64,000 nt of DNA from Chitinivorax tropicus (GTDB lineage: Bacteria; Pseudomonadota; Gammaproteobacteria; Burkholderiales; SCOH01): assembly GCF_014202905.1 (NCBI RefSeq), contig NZ_JACHHY010000004.1, forward strand, positions 1-64,000, in the 5' to 3' direction. A program made the position numbers and the translations under genes. The notes beneath the pieces were generated by a model, which saw nothing but the letters and a program-made list of their open reading frames with translations, had not been told where the DNA came from and ran no database searches. Shown piece by piece: positions 47,047 through 55,788 of this stretch; position 1 is the first letter of the stretch, and every line of letters begins with the position of its first letter.

Positions 47047-50000
47047 TTACTTGGCGGGAGTGGGCAGTGGTGGGATGGCTTGGGGTTGCAACGGTTTGAT
47101 CGGCTCGGCTTTCACTTTGCTTTGCAGCCATTCGATTGCCTTCTCCAACTGCTTGTCCTGCCCTCGGTAGGTCGCCAGCGGCAGGTTGTCGAGCTCGATA
47201 TCAGGCTGCACGCCCCGCCCCTCGATCAGCCACTCACCGCTGCTTGCCAAGAACTGGGCAGATTCCGATGCCCGCGCAATGCCCGCGTCCGACAAGACAT
47301 TGCCATCAGACAGCCAGACCCCTGCGCCACTGGTCCGCCTGCCGATGAGCGGCCCCAGCTTCAGTGCTTTGACCGCAGCGGCAAAGGTTTCGCCATCGGA
47401 GTAGGTCAGCTCGTTGATCAGCACCACCAAGTGGCCACGAAAGGTCTGCTGCATATTGCTGCTCCGCAACTGGCCATGGCGGGACTGCCAGAATCCCCAG
47501 ACCCGACGCAGCAGTTTTTCGATCACCCAGCTGTCGATGCTGCCGCCCTGATTGCCACGGGCATCGATGATCAACCCGTCACGGTCGATCTGGGCATAGA
47601 ACTGTCGCACGAAATCAGCGATATCGTTATTGCTCATGGCCTGCAGGTGCAGATAGCCGATTTTGCCTTGGCTGCTGGCATCTACCATGGCCCGGCGGGT
47701 TTCCCGCCAATCCTCATAACGCAGCTCGGCATGCGTCGCATAGGGCACCGGTTTCACCACCACCCGGTGCTCGGTCTTGTCACGCAATAAGGTAAGCAGA
47801 ACCTGTTGGTCTGTCTGGTTTCGCAGCAGCTCGTTGATGCCACCTTCAGCGGGGATCGGTTGCCCATTGACCGCCACGATCAGATCCCCTGCCTTGGCAT
47901 CGACGCCGGGCTGTGCCAGTGGCGAACGCTCGCTGGGCAGCTCTGGGTCGGTCTGGTAGATATGCTGGATACGGAAGCCCTGTGCCTCTCGCGTCAGCAC
48001 CGCACCCAAATAGGCGTCTTCATTGTTGGTGGCGACTTGGCGCACGTCACCGCCACCGACTTGTGAATGCAACGAACCCAACTCGGACATCATCTGCGCC
48101 AGCAGATCGTTCAATTCAACGCGATCATTGATGCGGGCTACCAGTGGCTCATATTTCCGGCGCATGGCAGGCCAATCCACACCACGGAGTTTGCCGTCAT
48201 ACAGAAAGTCGCGCTCCATGCGCCAGGCATCCACAAACTGCTGTTGCCATTCCTCAGTCGGTTTGACATGAATCGACCAGTCGGCAATCTTGACCTGTGA
48301 TTTGTTCAGGTCGGTTGGCGCCTTCGGTCCGGCCTCGACGATGTAGAGATCGGTGATCTTTTCCTTGGGGCCACGGTGGATCAGTATTTTCTTGCCATCA
48401 TCTGACAGCATGTAGTGGCGGATATCTGCCAGGAATACTTCTGGCTCGGGCTTCTGATCGTTGATGGCCAGTGATTTCAACGTAATCTTGCCGTCTTTGC
48501 CAGCCTCTGTCTCTGTGAAATACAGGCGCTTACCATCGGAACTCAGGTTGCCATAATTACCAGGCCCGATCGGTACTTCGAACAACCGATCCGCAAGCCC
48601 CGCAAGCTGGATGGCAGGCAGCGCCGGTTTGTCTTTCTTGTCCTGATCTGATGCTTTGTCCGATTTCGGTGCGTCCGGTGCGGCCTTGTCCAGCTCGGTC
48701 GGAATGGCGAATGGGAAGCGTAGCCCCGGCTGCAAGGCCAAGGCATAGATCTGGGTGCGCTGGTCGAAGAAAGGCCCTGTGTTGCGATCCCCCCAGGGAG
48801 AGAGCACGGTGGACTGGAAGTGTCGATCCGACAGGAAATAGAGCCACTTGCCATCAGGCGAGAAGACCGGGGCATGATTTTCATAGCGGTCTGAAGTCAA
48901 GATTTGCTTGTGGCGGTCAGCCAGCCGGATCAACACCAGCTGGTAGCGATTGATATCAGTTTGTGGGCGAGTCACCACCAGGTATTGGTGATCGGGCGAA
49001 AAGGCGATCTGCCCATATTCACTGCTTTCGCTCTTGTCGATCAGCGCATTTTTTCCGGTCTCGGTGTTCAATAGCCACAGCTGCCCGGCTTTGTCGATAT
49101 GGACGAGCCATTTGCCATCAGCGGAGAGCTGCAGACGCAGGCGCATCACCTTGCTGTCATGGGTCAGGGCTGTGCCGCCGCTGCTGCCGTCGGTGGGGAA
49201 GCGCCAGATTTCGGATTCACCAGTTGCGTCGTTGACCGCATACAGCCACTTGCCATCTGGGCTGAGTACGGGGGCGCTGGTGCGGCTGCCGGGGGGCGTG
49301 GCGATATTGACCCGTCGTAGATCGCTGTTGTTGGCGACCACCACCCGCCCGCGTGCATTCAGCACGACCTTGTCGCCCTTGGGTGAGAAGTTGACGTTGG
49401 CGTTGAAAGTGAGTGGTGTTTTGATCAGGCGCTCGCGCCGCTGGTCGAAATCGGACTGCAGCGTGACCGGCACAGTGCTATCACCGCCAGTGGCAACGTT
49501 CAGGATATGCAGATCCGCCCCCAGCTGATAGGCGATCTTGCCATCGCTGAGGCTGGCATAGCGGATGTCGAAGTCCTGATGCTGGGTGTGCTGGCGCAGA
49601 TCCTGGCCTGCCTGCGTCATCGACCAGATATTGTCCCGGCCACTGCGGTTGCTGATGAAATACAGGCGGCCTTGCCACAGCATCGGGCGACGATCGGAGA
49701 ATGAAGACTGTGGATCGATGCGGCTTGCTTCTTGTTCGGTGCCAACCTGATATCGCCACAGCTCAGCGATATTGCCACCCTGATAGAAGCGGGCATTGTC
49801 ACCCAGCGTGGCCGCCAACCCGCCCCGCACAAAGAACAGCGTCTTGCCGTCATCGGACAATGCAGCATCGTTCGCACCGCTGAGCGGGAAGATGGTCTGC
49901 TTGCCGCTCCGTGGGTCAACCATGCCCACAACGCGCTGCCCATAAAGCCCCTTGCTGTCTCGCGTGGTGAACAGCACCTGCCCTTGTGCGGTGAAACCCA

Positions 50001-50328
50001 GTACCAAGGTGCGTTCACCGTTGTAGGTCAAGCGCTTGGGGGTGCCGCCGGCTGCCGGCATCACATACGCCTCTTGTTTGCCCTCATAGGATGCAGTGAA
50101 CGCCAACCACTGGCCATCGCGCGACAGCGTGGCATGGGTTTCCTGTGACGGATGGCTGGTCAGGCGGGTGGCCAGGCCGCCCTCGGTCGGCACCGACCAC
50201 AGATCCCCCTCCGCCGTGATCACGGCGCGTTGGCCTTGCAAGGTTGGAAAGCGGATATAGGCGGGGGTGGCATAGGCCACGCTGATGCTGGCCAGGCTGA
50301 TCGCCAGCGCCTTCAAAGCAAGTCTCAT
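47047..50328 (-). CDS. Exported tricorn-like protease (S41 family)
   Basis: 1093 residues from ATG 50328, which opens a signal peptide (MRLALKALAISLASISVAYA). The frame up to 50400 only adds non-signal residues. Two beta-propeller regions made of TolB/WD40-like repeats (recurring motif FSPDGKWLYFLSD and variants) fill about residues 30-650. A helical core follows, with His about 754 (GSLHSQVGGGD), then a PDZ domain (AKAGDLIVAVNGQPI) and the S41 peptidase core DARGNQGGSIDSWV at about 922-935. His and Ser fit the tricorn catalytic pair. It should trim peptides to short products in the periplasm. Confidence 0.88.
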   Translation of the reverse strand: MRLALKALAISLASISVAYATPAYIRFPTLQGQRAVITAEGDLWSVPTEGGLATRLTSHPSQETHATLSRDGQWLAFTASYEGKQEAYVMPAAGGTPKRLTYNGERTLVLGFTAQGQVLFTTRDSKGLYGQRVVGMVDPRSGKQTIFPLSGANDAALSDDGKTLFFVRGGLAATLGDNARFYQGGNIAELWRYQVGTEQEASRIDPQSSFSDRRPMLWQGRLYFISNRSGRDNIWSMTQAGQDLRQHTQHQDFDIRYASLSDGKIAYQLGADLHILNVATGGDSTVPVTLQSDFDQRRERLIKTPLTFNANVNFSPKGDKVVLNARGRVVVANNSDLRRVNIATPPGSRTSAPVLSPDGKWLYAVNDATGESEIWRFPTDGSSGGTALTHDSKVMRLRLQLSADGKWLVHIDKAGQLWLLNTETGKNALIDKSESSEYGQIAFSPDHQYLVVTRPQTDINRYQLVLIRLADRHKQILTSDRYENHAPVFSPDGKWLYFLSDRHFQSTVLSPWGDRNTGPFFDQRTQIYALALQPGLRFPFAIPTELDKAAPDAPKSDKASDQDKKDKPALPAIQLAGLADRLFEVPIGPGNYGNLSSDGKRLYFTETEAGKDGKITLKSLAINDQKPEPEVFLADIRHYMLSDDGKKILIHRGPKEKITDLYIVEAGPKAPTDLNKSQVKIADWSIHVKPTEEWQQQFVDAWRMERDFLYDGKLRGVDWPAMRRKYEPLVARINDRVELNDLLAQMMSELGSLHSQVGGGDVRQVATNNEDAYLGAVLTREAQGFRIQHIYQTDPELPSERSPLAQPGVDAKAGDLIVAVNGQPIPAEGGINELLRNQTDQQVLLTLLRDKTEHRVVVKPVPYATHAELRYEDWRETRRAMVDASSQGKIGYLHLQAMSNNDIADFVRQFYAQIDRDGLIIDARGNQGGSIDSWVIEKLLRRVWGFWQSRHGQLRSSNMQQTFRGHLVVLINELTYSDGETFAAAVKALKLGPLIGRRTSGAGVWLSDGNVLSDAGIARASESAQFLASSGEWLIEGRGVQPDIELDNLPLATYRGQDKQLEKAIEWLQSKVKAEPIKPLQPQAIPPLPTPAK

Positions 50329-50854
50329 AGGTTGCTCAATCTCTCTTGGTGCCAGCACTACCGTGGATGAATGGTCGATTACGCAACGGGCGGCGGCCAT
50401 CGGTGTCTGGCTGTTTGTTATATAGCGGGGAGAATCAACATCAATCCACTGGCCAGGGCTCTCCGCCGGGCTGGGATATGCATGTGAGCGAACATTGTAG
50501 GAGATTTACGCCTGCTGCTGTTGATATCGTGTCCGTTGGGGGCAAGACTGGATGGCGTGCGCGGCATCACAGGCCGTATCCGCGCATGGTCACGGTGGCT
50601 GGCAGCCGCCGCCGATGCAGCAAGGTACAAGGAATCACTAGCGCCACACCAAGGCCACCCGTCCTCAGGCCAATTGAGTCAGACATACCGGCCCATCTCG
50701 GTTTTTTCACCTGCAGTGGCATGGCATGACGTCATAAAATAACACTGTGTTAAATTATACCGGTGATCGGTTTTTGCTTGCGACCAGGAAATATTGGCGC
50801 GTATTATCGAATATGCATAGCTCATCAGATATTGTTCCGCAGAAAGGCCAAATC
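50329..50854. other. 526-bp divergent promoter region
   Basis: No gene supported. It lies between the tricorn-like gene (minus) and the monooxygenase gene (plus). The right 130 bp are AT-rich and contain two palindromes listed separately. The left part is GC-rich and without visible structure. Confidence 0.5.
50726..50752. promoter_or_regulatory. Two adjacent palindromes upstream of the monooxygenase gene
   Basis: ATGACGTCAT (50726-50735, perfect 10-bp palindrome) and TAACAC-T-GTGTTA (50740-50752, perfect 6-bp arms) lie side by side about 105 bp before the start. The AT-rich context suggests an operator-promoter region, for example for a TetR-type regulator. No such regulator gene is adjacent. 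Confidence 0.45.
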
Positions 50855-52393
50855 ATGGATCAGGCAGCGCAGCAGGTGGGTGTCGTCATCATCGGGGCGG
50901 GCTTCGCCGGCCTGGGCATGGCGATTCGCTTAAAGCAGTCGGCGTATCAGGATTTCCTGGTGCTGGAGCAGGCCGCCGTGGTTGGCGGGTGTTGGCGTGA
51001 CAACACCTACCCAGGTTGTGCGTGCGATATTCCGGGGCACCTGTACGGCTTCTCGTTTTTCTCAAAAACAGACTGGTCACGCAAATACGCAGGCCAGGAC
51101 GAGATCCATCAATATCTGCAAAGCTGTGTTGAGCATTTCCAGCTGACCCCCCATGTGCGCCTGTCCCACCAGGTCGCCCGCCTGCAGTTCGATGACGCAC
51201 AACAACAGTGGCTGGTCCACTTGACCGATGGCCGCACTATCCAGGCACGGGTCGTGGTGCTGGGGCGCGGGCCGCTGAGCATTCCAAAATGGCCCGCGAT
51301 CACCGGGCTGGATCGATTCCCTGGGCCGGTGTTCCACTCCAGCCGCTGGCAGCATCAACATGATCTGCAAGGCAAGCGAATTGCCGTGATCGGCACCGGT
51401 GCCAGCGCGATCCAATTCATCCCACACCTGGCGGGGCTGGCCAGCCAGCTGACAGTCTTCCAACGCACGCCTGCCTGGGTGGTGCCCCGCCCAGACCGAG
51501 TGATCGGTCGCAGAGAGCAAGCCCTTTACCGGCGCTGGCCCGGTCTGCAGCGCGCCTATCGGCAATGGCTGTTCTGGGTGCATGAGTTGCGCTACCTGGG
51601 CATGGCCGATGCAAAAGGCTGGCCACACCGCTTGGTCGAATACCTGGCGGGGAAGCACCTGCGCAGCCAGGTGCCCGATCCGGAAAAGCGCCGCCTGTTG
51701 ACCCCGAACTATGCACTGGGCTGTAAACGCGTGCTGCTATCGAATGACTATTACCCAGCGATGAACCAAGCCCATGTCAAGATCGTCCCCGCCGGGCTGA
51801 ATGCAGTCGAGGGGCGCACGCTGCTGGCTGGTGATGGCAGCCGTCACGAGGTGGATGTCGTGGTGTTCGGCACAGGCTTTGAGGTGGCGGAAAGCCTGCC
51901 GCCTGGGTGGATCGTCGGGCCTGGCGGTGTGGACTTGGGCGCACAGTGGCTGCAACAAGGCATGCAAGCCTATCGAGGCGTGGCCACGACCGGCATGCCC
52001 AATCTGTTCTTCCTGGTCGGGCCGAACTCCGGCTTGGGCCATAACTCCTTGGTGCTCATGATCGAAGCCCAGATCGAACATATCCTGCAATGCATCCAGC
52101 ACATGCAGACCCAGCACGCGGCGCTGTGCGAAGTGCAGCCGACTGCCCAGCAGGCATTCAACGAACAGGTTCAGCAACAGCTTGCGGGCACGGTGTGGGC
52201 CAGCGGCTGCCAGAGCTGGTATCTGGATCAGCACGGACGCAACACCACACTCTGGCCCGGCTCGGTGGTGGCCTACCAGAAGCTGATGCGAACCTGGTCC
52301 GTGTCCGATTACCACTGGACAAACCCTGGCTTGCAGGAAGACCGCGTCGCTGCATCGGTAGCCGATCAACCCGCTGACGTGGCTGCGGTATAG
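50855..52393 (+). CDS. Baeyer-Villiger-type flavin monooxygenase
   Basis: 512 residues from ATG 50855, preceded by AAAGG. Two Rossmann folds: FAD site GAGFAG (14-19) and NADPH site GTGASA (180-185). The Baeyer-Villiger fingerprint FxGxxxHxxxW is exact, with F155, G157, H161 and W165 (FPGPVFHSSRW). The FAD-loop region GCWRDNTYPGCACDIPGHLY also fits. It inserts oxygen next to a ketone to give an ester or lactone. The substrate is unknown. It is not in an operon. Frames starting at 50747 or 50813 lack a ribosome-binding site. Confidence 0.9.
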   Translation: MDQAAQQVGVVIIGAGFAGLGMAIRLKQSAYQDFLVLEQAAVVGGCWRDNTYPGCACDIPGHLYGFSFFSKTDWSRKYAGQDEIHQYLQSCVEHFQLTPHVRLSHQVARLQFDDAQQQWLVHLTDGRTIQARVVVLGRGPLSIPKWPAITGLDRFPGPVFHSSRWQHQHDLQGKRIAVIGTGASAIQFIPHLAGLASQLTVFQRTPAWVVPRPDRVIGRREQALYRRWPGLQRAYRQWLFWVHELRYLGMADAKGWPHRLVEYLAGKHLRSQVPDPEKRRLLTPNYALGCKRVLLSNDYYPAMNQAHVKIVPAGLNAVEGRTLLAGDGSRHEVDVVVFGTGFEVAESLPPGWIVGPGGVDLGAQWLQQGMQAYRGVATTGMPNLFFLVGPNSGLGHNSLVLMIEAQIEHILQCIQHMQTQHAALCEVQPTAQQAFNEQVQQQLAGTVWASGCQSWYLDQHGRNTTLWPGSVVAYQKLMRTWSVSDYHWTNPGLQEDRVAASVADQPADVAAV

Positions 52394-52461
52394 CAACAGG
52401 GGCTTGGTGTTGCAGGGGCGAACGGCCAGCGGGGCGCCCTGGCTTGCCTCATTTGAACCAT

Positions 52462-54159
52462 TCAGTGCTCAGGTTCACCAGCGGTTGCGTTGGTCGTGAC
52501 CGAGGGTTGGGGCATGTGTTCAATGTCCAACCCTACATAAGCAAACTGACGCTTGAGCAAACGACCCAGGCCTTCGGAGGCATGGGTACGGTAGAGGTTC
52601 CGGCAGGCTGCGATCAAACGTTGTGCTACTGCTTCGATCGTGCTGTTGTCACGTTGACTCTGGTTGTATGCGTCAAGCATATATGGTAGAACGCCTTGCA
52701 GGCCCTTGATCGGCATATCTCGGATAGCTGACTCATAGTATTCAACGCCCGTATTGCATAAGTTTAGGTAGACGACAGAGTTATATCGTTGGTGGTCTGG
52801 CGCCTGGGCGAATTGAATGAGCTGCTCGGCAAACGATGCTGCGGTGTTTTCCCGCCGTTGAGCATTGAAATGCTCAATCGCTTCAATAATCGCAGGCTCC
52901 AAGCCACTGCCAGATGAGTATGGCTGGGGATTTTGCTTGTAGAGGTCAATCCATCTATCGATGAGCAGTTGTGCCATGTTTTCAATACACGGCGTATCAC
53001 GTACTATTTTTACCAACCCATTGTAGATATCCGGCGGTATTGACTGATCGCTGGCAAGCACCTCATCAACCCTTGTCCGAGCCTGATTGCTATCCAGGCG
53101 ATGATCCCAGTATAGCGCTTCCCTTACCTCTTCCACTCTCTCTATTGCAGAGTGGCGTGCATGCTCAGCAACATTTTTGGTGATGATTGATTCGAATAGA
53201 TTTGGATCGAAATGGCCGGTTTGCAGGAATGCTATAACGTGGTGCTCGAAGTCATCGGTAATGTAAATGCCAAGTTGATTGACGAGATCTTTCCAGTGAT
53301 TGGTATCAGGGAATAGTTTAAGAAAATCGCTGTGTTGTGGTTTCCAGCTCAGTGTCAGCTCTTTTGTGGGGCCATTTTCGAGCCCTCGGTGGTGGATCGC
53401 GGTTAACAAGACCACCGACGGTATCATTTTACGGGGTAGTTCATCTTCCCGATAACTCTGTCCAAAAATGCGATTTGTGGTCTTGATCACTTTTTTGATG
53501 ATACGAATATTGGTCAGCTTGCAGATGACACACGCACGCTTAAGCGAGCTTGCATAAGCGGATGGCAGTGACTGTATGGCGATGGAGAAGGCTTCTGCTG
53601 GCGTGGTCACCAACTGCAGCTCAAGATCGATGACCTTTTCGTGCAAGGTGCTCCATTGGTCACGCTTGGTCAGCTTATTGCTATTGAGTATCAGGACAAA
53701 TCGGACTTCACGATTTTTTGAGTAATCATCGATGAAGCCCAATATTTCATCGATACTTAGCTTCTCATGCATACGTTCAATGTCGTCAATGACGACGATT
53801 TTTTTGCGAAGCAGCATTGATACTGCCAGTAACTGGCACAGTTCATTGATCGTAGCGAAACCTTTATGGAAGCTCTCCAGTCCCTTGAAGGTCGATTTCG
53901 CCGTTTTCGAAACGAGGGAATCTATTTTTCCGTCACGTGCGGCAGATTGGATCAGTTTGTTCAGCACCTGATCCATGCTGGATACGCCGAACAACGATAC
54001 ATAGAGCGCATTGCTTACGCTGGCGTTGGCTGATTGCTGTTTGATCTCTTCCCACAGATGGGTTTTGCCAGTGCCCCATAGGCCGGACAGGGCAATCACC
54101 TTGTAATCTGGATCGTCCAGCAACTGGATCAACTGCGCCTTTGTTTTTTGTAATGACAT
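52462..54159 (-). CDS. KAP-family P-loop ATPase
   Basis: 565 residues from ATG 54159, with AAGGTGG 8 nt upstream. The longer frame to 54216 would run through the PadR operator. Walker A is GLWGTGKTH at 26-34 and Walker B KIVVIDDIERM at 120-130, the DDIER form typical of KAP ATPases. The rest is helical with no clear membrane segment. The C-terminal about 300 residues have no recognised domain. The KAP family includes phage-exclusion proteins such as PifA, so defence is possible but not shown. GC content is visibly lower than in neighbours, it lies beside an IS scar, and a second Walker-A fragment occurs 1.5 kb away; all point to acquired DNA. Confidence 0.75.
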   Translation of the reverse strand: MSLQKTKAQLIQLLDDPDYKVIALSGLWGTGKTHLWEEIKQQSANASVSNALYVSLFGVSSMDQVLNKLIQSAARDGKIDSLVSKTAKSTFKGLESFHKGFATINELCQLLAVSMLLRKKIVVIDDIERMHEKLSIDEILGFIDDYSKNREVRFVLILNSNKLTKRDQWSTLHEKVIDLELQLVTTPAEAFSIAIQSLPSAYASSLKRACVICKLTNIRIIKKVIKTTNRIFGQSYREDELPRKMIPSVVLLTAIHHRGLENGPTKELTLSWKPQHSDFLKLFPDTNHWKDLVNQLGIYITDDFEHHVIAFLQTGHFDPNLFESIITKNVAEHARHSAIERVEEVREALYWDHRLDSNQARTRVDEVLASDQSIPPDIYNGLVKIVRDTPCIENMAQLLIDRWIDLYKQNPQPYSSGSGLEPAIIEAIEHFNAQRRENTAASFAEQLIQFAQAPDHQRYNSVVYLNLCNTGVEYYESAIRDMPIKGLQGVLPYMLDAYNQSQRDNSTIEAVAQRLIAACRNLYRTHASEGLGRLLKRQFAYVGLDIEHMPQPSVTTNATAGEPEH

Positions 54160-54193
54160 GATAGTTTCCACCTTAGATGGGTTCGGGGGTACC

Positions 54194-54224
54194 TTGCCTT
54201 TTTCATATTCTAGCACTAGAATAT
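54194..54224 (+). promoter_or_regulatory. padR promoter overlapped by a perfect inverted repeat
   Basis: -35 TTGCCT (54194-54199), 17-bp spacer, -10 TAGAAT (54217-54222). A perfect inverted repeat ATATTCTAG-CA-CTAGAATAT (54205-54224) covers the spacer and -10. The predicted transcript start (about 54229) is only a few bases before the ATG at 54232, so the mRNA would be leaderless; no Shine-Dalgarno is seen. Autorepression by the PadR protein is the likely logic. The repeat also lies 45 bp from the divergent KAP start. Confidence 0.7.
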
Positions 54225-54231
54225 AAAATCA

Positions 54232-54774
54232 ATGAACCTCACAGACTCCGAACTTTTGCTATTGGGCCTCGTCGCGGAGATGCCGCGACACGGCTACGAA
54301 ATTGAACACGTACTGGAAACGCGGGGTATGCGTGAATGGACGCAAATCGGCTTTTCGTCCATTTACTTCGTGCTAGGTAAATTGGAAAAAGCGGGATTGG
54401 TTTTAGCGGAGGTTCCTGCGGGCACCAAGGCGCGCAAGACATTTTCCATTACTTCCGAAGGAAATCGGGTTCTGCTTGAGCAAACAATCTCTTCCCTTCA
54501 AACCTATCGCCCCACGTACTCGTCTCTTTTGTTAGGAATGATCCATTGGCCCGCGCTATCACGTGACTCAGCGCTGGCTGCGCTAGATGGTCGCTTATCT
54601 TCGATCACAGCGGAAATAGAAAGACTCGAAACGCTACGCCGGCAGCGGCAGCCGATGCCTGATCACGTTGAGGTCCTTTTTGACTTTTCAGCTAGCCAAC
54701 TAGCTGCAGAGCGTACTTGGATAACCGCCACCCTGGATTACATGAGGAGCAAGCCATGGCCGACGAAGGAATGA
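54232..54774 (+). CDS. PadR-family transcriptional regulator
   Basis: 180 residues. The N-terminal winged HTH has ELLLLGLVAEMPRHGYEIEHVLE and IGFSSIYFVLGKLEKAGLV, classic for PadR. The C-terminal helical dimerisation domain (PadR C-terminal type) includes a coiled coil ITAEIERLETLRRQR. It overlaps the next gene by 19 bp, so the two are translationally linked. It probably binds the inverted repeat just upstream. Confidence 0.92.
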   Translation: MNLTDSELLLLGLVAEMPRHGYEIEHVLETRGMREWTQIGFSSIYFVLGKLEKAGLVLAEVPAGTKARKTFSITSEGNRVLLEQTISSLQTYRPTYSSLLLGMIHWPALSRDSALAALDGRLSSITAEIERLETLRRQRQPMPDHVEVLFDFSASQLAAERTWITATLDYMRSKPWPTKE

Positions 54775-55388
54775 TTGATTTGATACGTGACAGAGCTATG
54801 CTCCATACGCTCTATGCCCCGCCAGCCGGGGCTTTTAGCATAGTTGATGTGCCTCGGCTCCCATTTGCAGTTTGGGATGGCGAAGGCCCCCCGGAGCAGT
54901 CGTCTATCAGCACTGCGATCAGGAACCTTTATACAGCCATCTACCCGATACGGCGTGAAGCCCGCGAGCGTATGGGTAAGTCTTTTGTCGAGCCCCCGGT
55001 GGAATTGCTCTACTGGGCAGACGACATGCGCGAATTTTCAACCGGTCATCGTGAAAATTGGCGTTGGCGTGCACAGATAACTTTGCCAGTTTGGGTTAAT
55101 GCAAAGCGCCTTGAGGAATCTGCTGCTGAGATGCGGCAGGAGCTAAGACTTGCTCCAACACTGCGCTGGGAAGCGTTGGCAGAAGGAAAGTGCGTCCAGA
55201 GTCTTCATGTTGGTCAAACAGATGACTTGCCCGTCATTCTTGAGAGGCTCTACAGCGAATATCTGCCACAAGAAGGCCTGGAGCCTTCAGGCCCATATCA
55301 CGAGATCTATCTTGATGATTGGAGTCGCGTCTCACCTATAAAACGAAAGATTATTCTGCGGCAACCCGTGCGAACGCGGCCTACGTGA
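54756..55388 (+). CDS. GyrI-like small-molecule-binding protein
   Basis: 210 residues from ATG 54756, with GAGGAG upstream, inside the end of the padR gene. The sequence (VELLYWADDMREFSTGHRENWRWRAQITLPVWV, then the PYHEIYLDDWSRVSPIKRKIILRQPV ending) fits the GyrI-like / SOUL-type ligand-binding fold (COG4832) often paired with PadR or MerR regulators. It likely binds a hydrophobic compound or acts with the regulator as sensor. A hydrolase activity is known for some members but cannot be read here. Confidence 0.75.
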   Translation: MADEGMIDLIRDRAMLHTLYAPPAGAFSIVDVPRLPFAVWDGEGPPEQSSISTAIRNLYTAIYPIRREARERMGKSFVEPPVELLYWADDMREFSTGHRENWRWRAQITLPVWVNAKRLEESAAEMRQELRLAPTLRWEALAEGKCVQSLHVGQTDDLPVILERLYSEYLPQEGLEPSGPYHEIYLDDWSRVSPIKRKIILRQPVRTRPT

Positions 55389-55416
55389 GCCAACATGCGT
55401 TACGGGTCTCCATTGC

Positions 55417-55560
55417 TTATGCGGCAGTGTCATGACCCAGCCCTTTGTGCGCAGGCCAGGCTGCTAATTGGTACCGCCTCATCGGCGTCTGCGTCCCCAA
55501 GACCTGATGAGGCCGCTGATGGTTGTAATACCCGATCCTGTCCGCAATCACCCGGCTGAT
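55417..55560 (-). pseudogene. 3' remnant of an IS transposase (integrase core)
   Basis: In the minus frame ending at TAA 55417-55419, about 47 codons encode the tail of a DDE integrase core (GYYNHQRPHQVLGTQTPMRRYQ), the conserved YNHQRPH...LG pattern of IS3/IS481-type transposases. The rest of the element is missing. The upstream end joins abruptly, in frame, to the Walker-A fragment at 55561. A deletion or recombination product. Confidence 0.8.
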
Positions 55561-55605
55561 GTGTTTGCCAGTGCCCCAGAGGCCGGGCAAGGCCACCTGT
55601 CCGGG
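55561..55605 (-). pseudogene. Walker-A fragment of a KAP-type ATPase gene fused to the IS remnant
   Basis: On the minus strand this encodes ALPGLWGTGK, and 55564-55593 matches 27 of 30 bases of the Walker-A segment of the complete KAP gene (54064-54093), in the same orientation. Differences are scattered, so it is not a very recent copy. It is probably the remnant of a second KAP gene, or of a duplication, joined to the transposase fragment. Confidence 0.7.
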
Positions 55606-55788
55606 TGCATTGAGTCGTGAGGTACGGGCAAATCTTCTGTTTGTTATGTATGAGCCAGAAACAGATAGGAGATGATGGTCATATTTCAGTAGGCTGGCGG
55701 TTTTGTGATGGGTTTTGATTAGGTAATTGAATTTAAATATATTTTTCTGTGTGCTGGCGCCTGGCTACGCGGCCCTTGGCATGGGCTG
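55606..55788. other. AT-rich spacer
   Basis: AT-rich DNA between the scar and the FGGY kinase gene, with runs such as ATTTAAATATATTTTT near 55732. No gene or clear terminator seen. Confidence 0.4.
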
